From contig PALY01000086.1 in the NCBI GenBank assembly GCA_002707085.1, positions 11,873 through 19,213 of the forward strand: a stretch of 7,341 nt of DNA, read 5' to 3'. Below are positions 6,796 through 7,341 of this stretch, one piece after another; within the stretch, counting starts at the first letter, position 1, and every line of letters starts with the position of its first letter. Source of the stretch: Deltaproteobacteria bacterium. GTDB taxonomy: Bacteria > Myxococcota_A > UBA796. The notes beneath the pieces are model-generated. The model was not told the DNA's origin, searched no databases, and saw nothing but the letters and a program-made list of their open reading frames with translations. The position numbers and the translations under genes are program-made.

Positions 6796-7341
6796 ATGAA
6801 CACCCAAAATTTCCAACTATTGAACCCCGAACCAAACATGCCGGATGGCGCTGGTTGGATGGCCCTGGGTCCGGACGGCTCACACGTCACCGTACGCATG
6901 GGCAATCCTCCCCCCATGCCCAATGGTCTTCATCCTGCGGTTGCCACCATCATCGGTACAGGGAAGTGGAATGACAGCCCGTGCTGGATCGAAACACGGG
7001 CGAGCAACATCACACTGGCCGACCTGCCGCGGCCGCTTTCCGAAACGGATGCTGCACATCTCGTCGCATGCATAGCCGATGGACTCTCCTCCCTTCACTC
7101 CAAAGGGCTTACACACGGCCAACTCGTACCAGAAAACGTGACCATTGATCAAAATGGACTCCCGGTGATGATTGGCTGTGGCGTAGAGAAAAGCTCTACG
7201 GAACAAGACATCGAAGCCGCGACCACACTGATTCAATACCTCTGTTCGCAATCCTTAGAATACCGAACCGGCTCTGCTGCCGAACTCGCGGCCAGCCTTC
7301 GGGAAGTCATTGTCCAAGCCGGCGATCCCCCATCACACCTA
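6796..7341 (+). CDS. Compact protein-kinase-like protein, probable pseudokinase (3' end outside window)
   Basis: Open from the ATG at 6796 to the window edge, 182 codons with no stop. A run at residues 93-130 aligns with the Hanks-type Ser/Thr kinase catalytic loop: IADGLSSLHSKGLTHG (93-108), then Q109-L-V111-P-E-N114, then PVMIGCG (123-129). The catalytic Asp of HRD is Gln109, the following Lys is Val111, and DFG reads Gly127-Cys-Gly; only the loop Asn114 remains. The N-lobe is short: VTVRM (31-35) stands where VAVKx would be, with Arg34 for Lys, and there is no glycine-rich loop or clear helix C. D138 in the EQDIEAATTLI stretch may match the conserved C-lobe Asp, and SAAELAASLREVI (160-172) resembles the final helix of the fold, so much of the C-lobe seems compressed. 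There is no good ribosome site; an in-frame GTG at 6775 is an alternative start. It is divergent from the FHA activator gene, suggesting a signalling link. The fold is inferred from motif spacing. Confidence 0.65.
   Translation, partial: MNTQNFQLLNPEPNMPDGAGWMALGPDGSHVTVRMGNPPPMPNGLHPAVATIIGTGKWNDSPCWIETRASNITLADLPRPLSETDAAHLVACIADGLSSLHSKGLTHGQLVPENVTIDQNGLPVMIGCGVEKSSTEQDIEAATTLIQYLCSQSLEYRTGSAAELAASLREVIVQAGDPPSHL

Noticed and set aside
6880..7251. Minus-strand open frame of 123 residues
   Set aside because: It is opposite the kinase-like gene, whose translation shows recognisable motif spacing; the minus-strand product resembles nothing.
1..7341. Mobile elements, CRISPR arrays, tRNA or rRNA genes
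   Set aside because: No transposase or integrase motifs, long terminal repeats, regularly spaced repeats or RNA gene signatures were found on either strand.

Overview
The window reads as chromosomal DNA from a Gram-negative bacterium, most plausibly a deltaproteobacterium in the broad sense (Myxococcota or Bradymonadota type). This is inferred from gene content: a sigma-54 activator with N-terminal FHA domains instead of a receiver, a kinase-fold protein beside it, a secreted CotH-type protein, and a VIT/VWA protein with a very short signal peptide. No rRNA, tRNA, CRISPR array, insertion sequence or integrase was seen, and base composition looks even and moderate by eye. Species cannot be named.

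Layout. Bases 1-1014 (+) are the 3' end of a CotH-family gene that starts outside the window. After a 162-base gap with a small palindrome comes a two-gene operon. Its first gene (1177-3408, +) encodes an exported VIT-VWA protein with an intact metal-binding MIDAS site. It overlaps by 4 bases a gene (3405-4988, +) encoding a protein made almost entirely of beta-propeller repeats of the two-component-regulator type. A convergent gap holding a long hairpin (4998-5035) separates this from a gene on the other strand (5043-6626, -) for a tandem-FHA, sigma-54-dependent AAA+ activator. A 169-base divergent gap follows. Then a gene begins at 6796 (+) and runs off the right edge; it encodes a compact kinase-like protein whose catalytic motifs are visibly degraded, a likely pseudokinase.

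How the parts may work together. The left half looks like envelope or extracellular machinery: a secreted CotH-like kinase-fold enzyme, and a coupled pair in which a VIT-VWA protein would provide metal-dependent adhesion or scaffolding and the propeller a partner or sensor surface. The right half looks like intracellular signalling: FHA domains normally read phosphothreonine, so the activator probably takes its cue from a Ser/Thr kinase. The kinase-like protein encoded next door lacks the catalytic aspartates, so if it acts on the activator it would do so by binding rather than by phosphorylation. No sequence evidence links the two halves to each other.

The most interesting points are the FHA-activator/pseudokinase pair, the GAFTDA variant in the activator, and the stand-alone double-length propeller coupled to the VIT-VWA protein.
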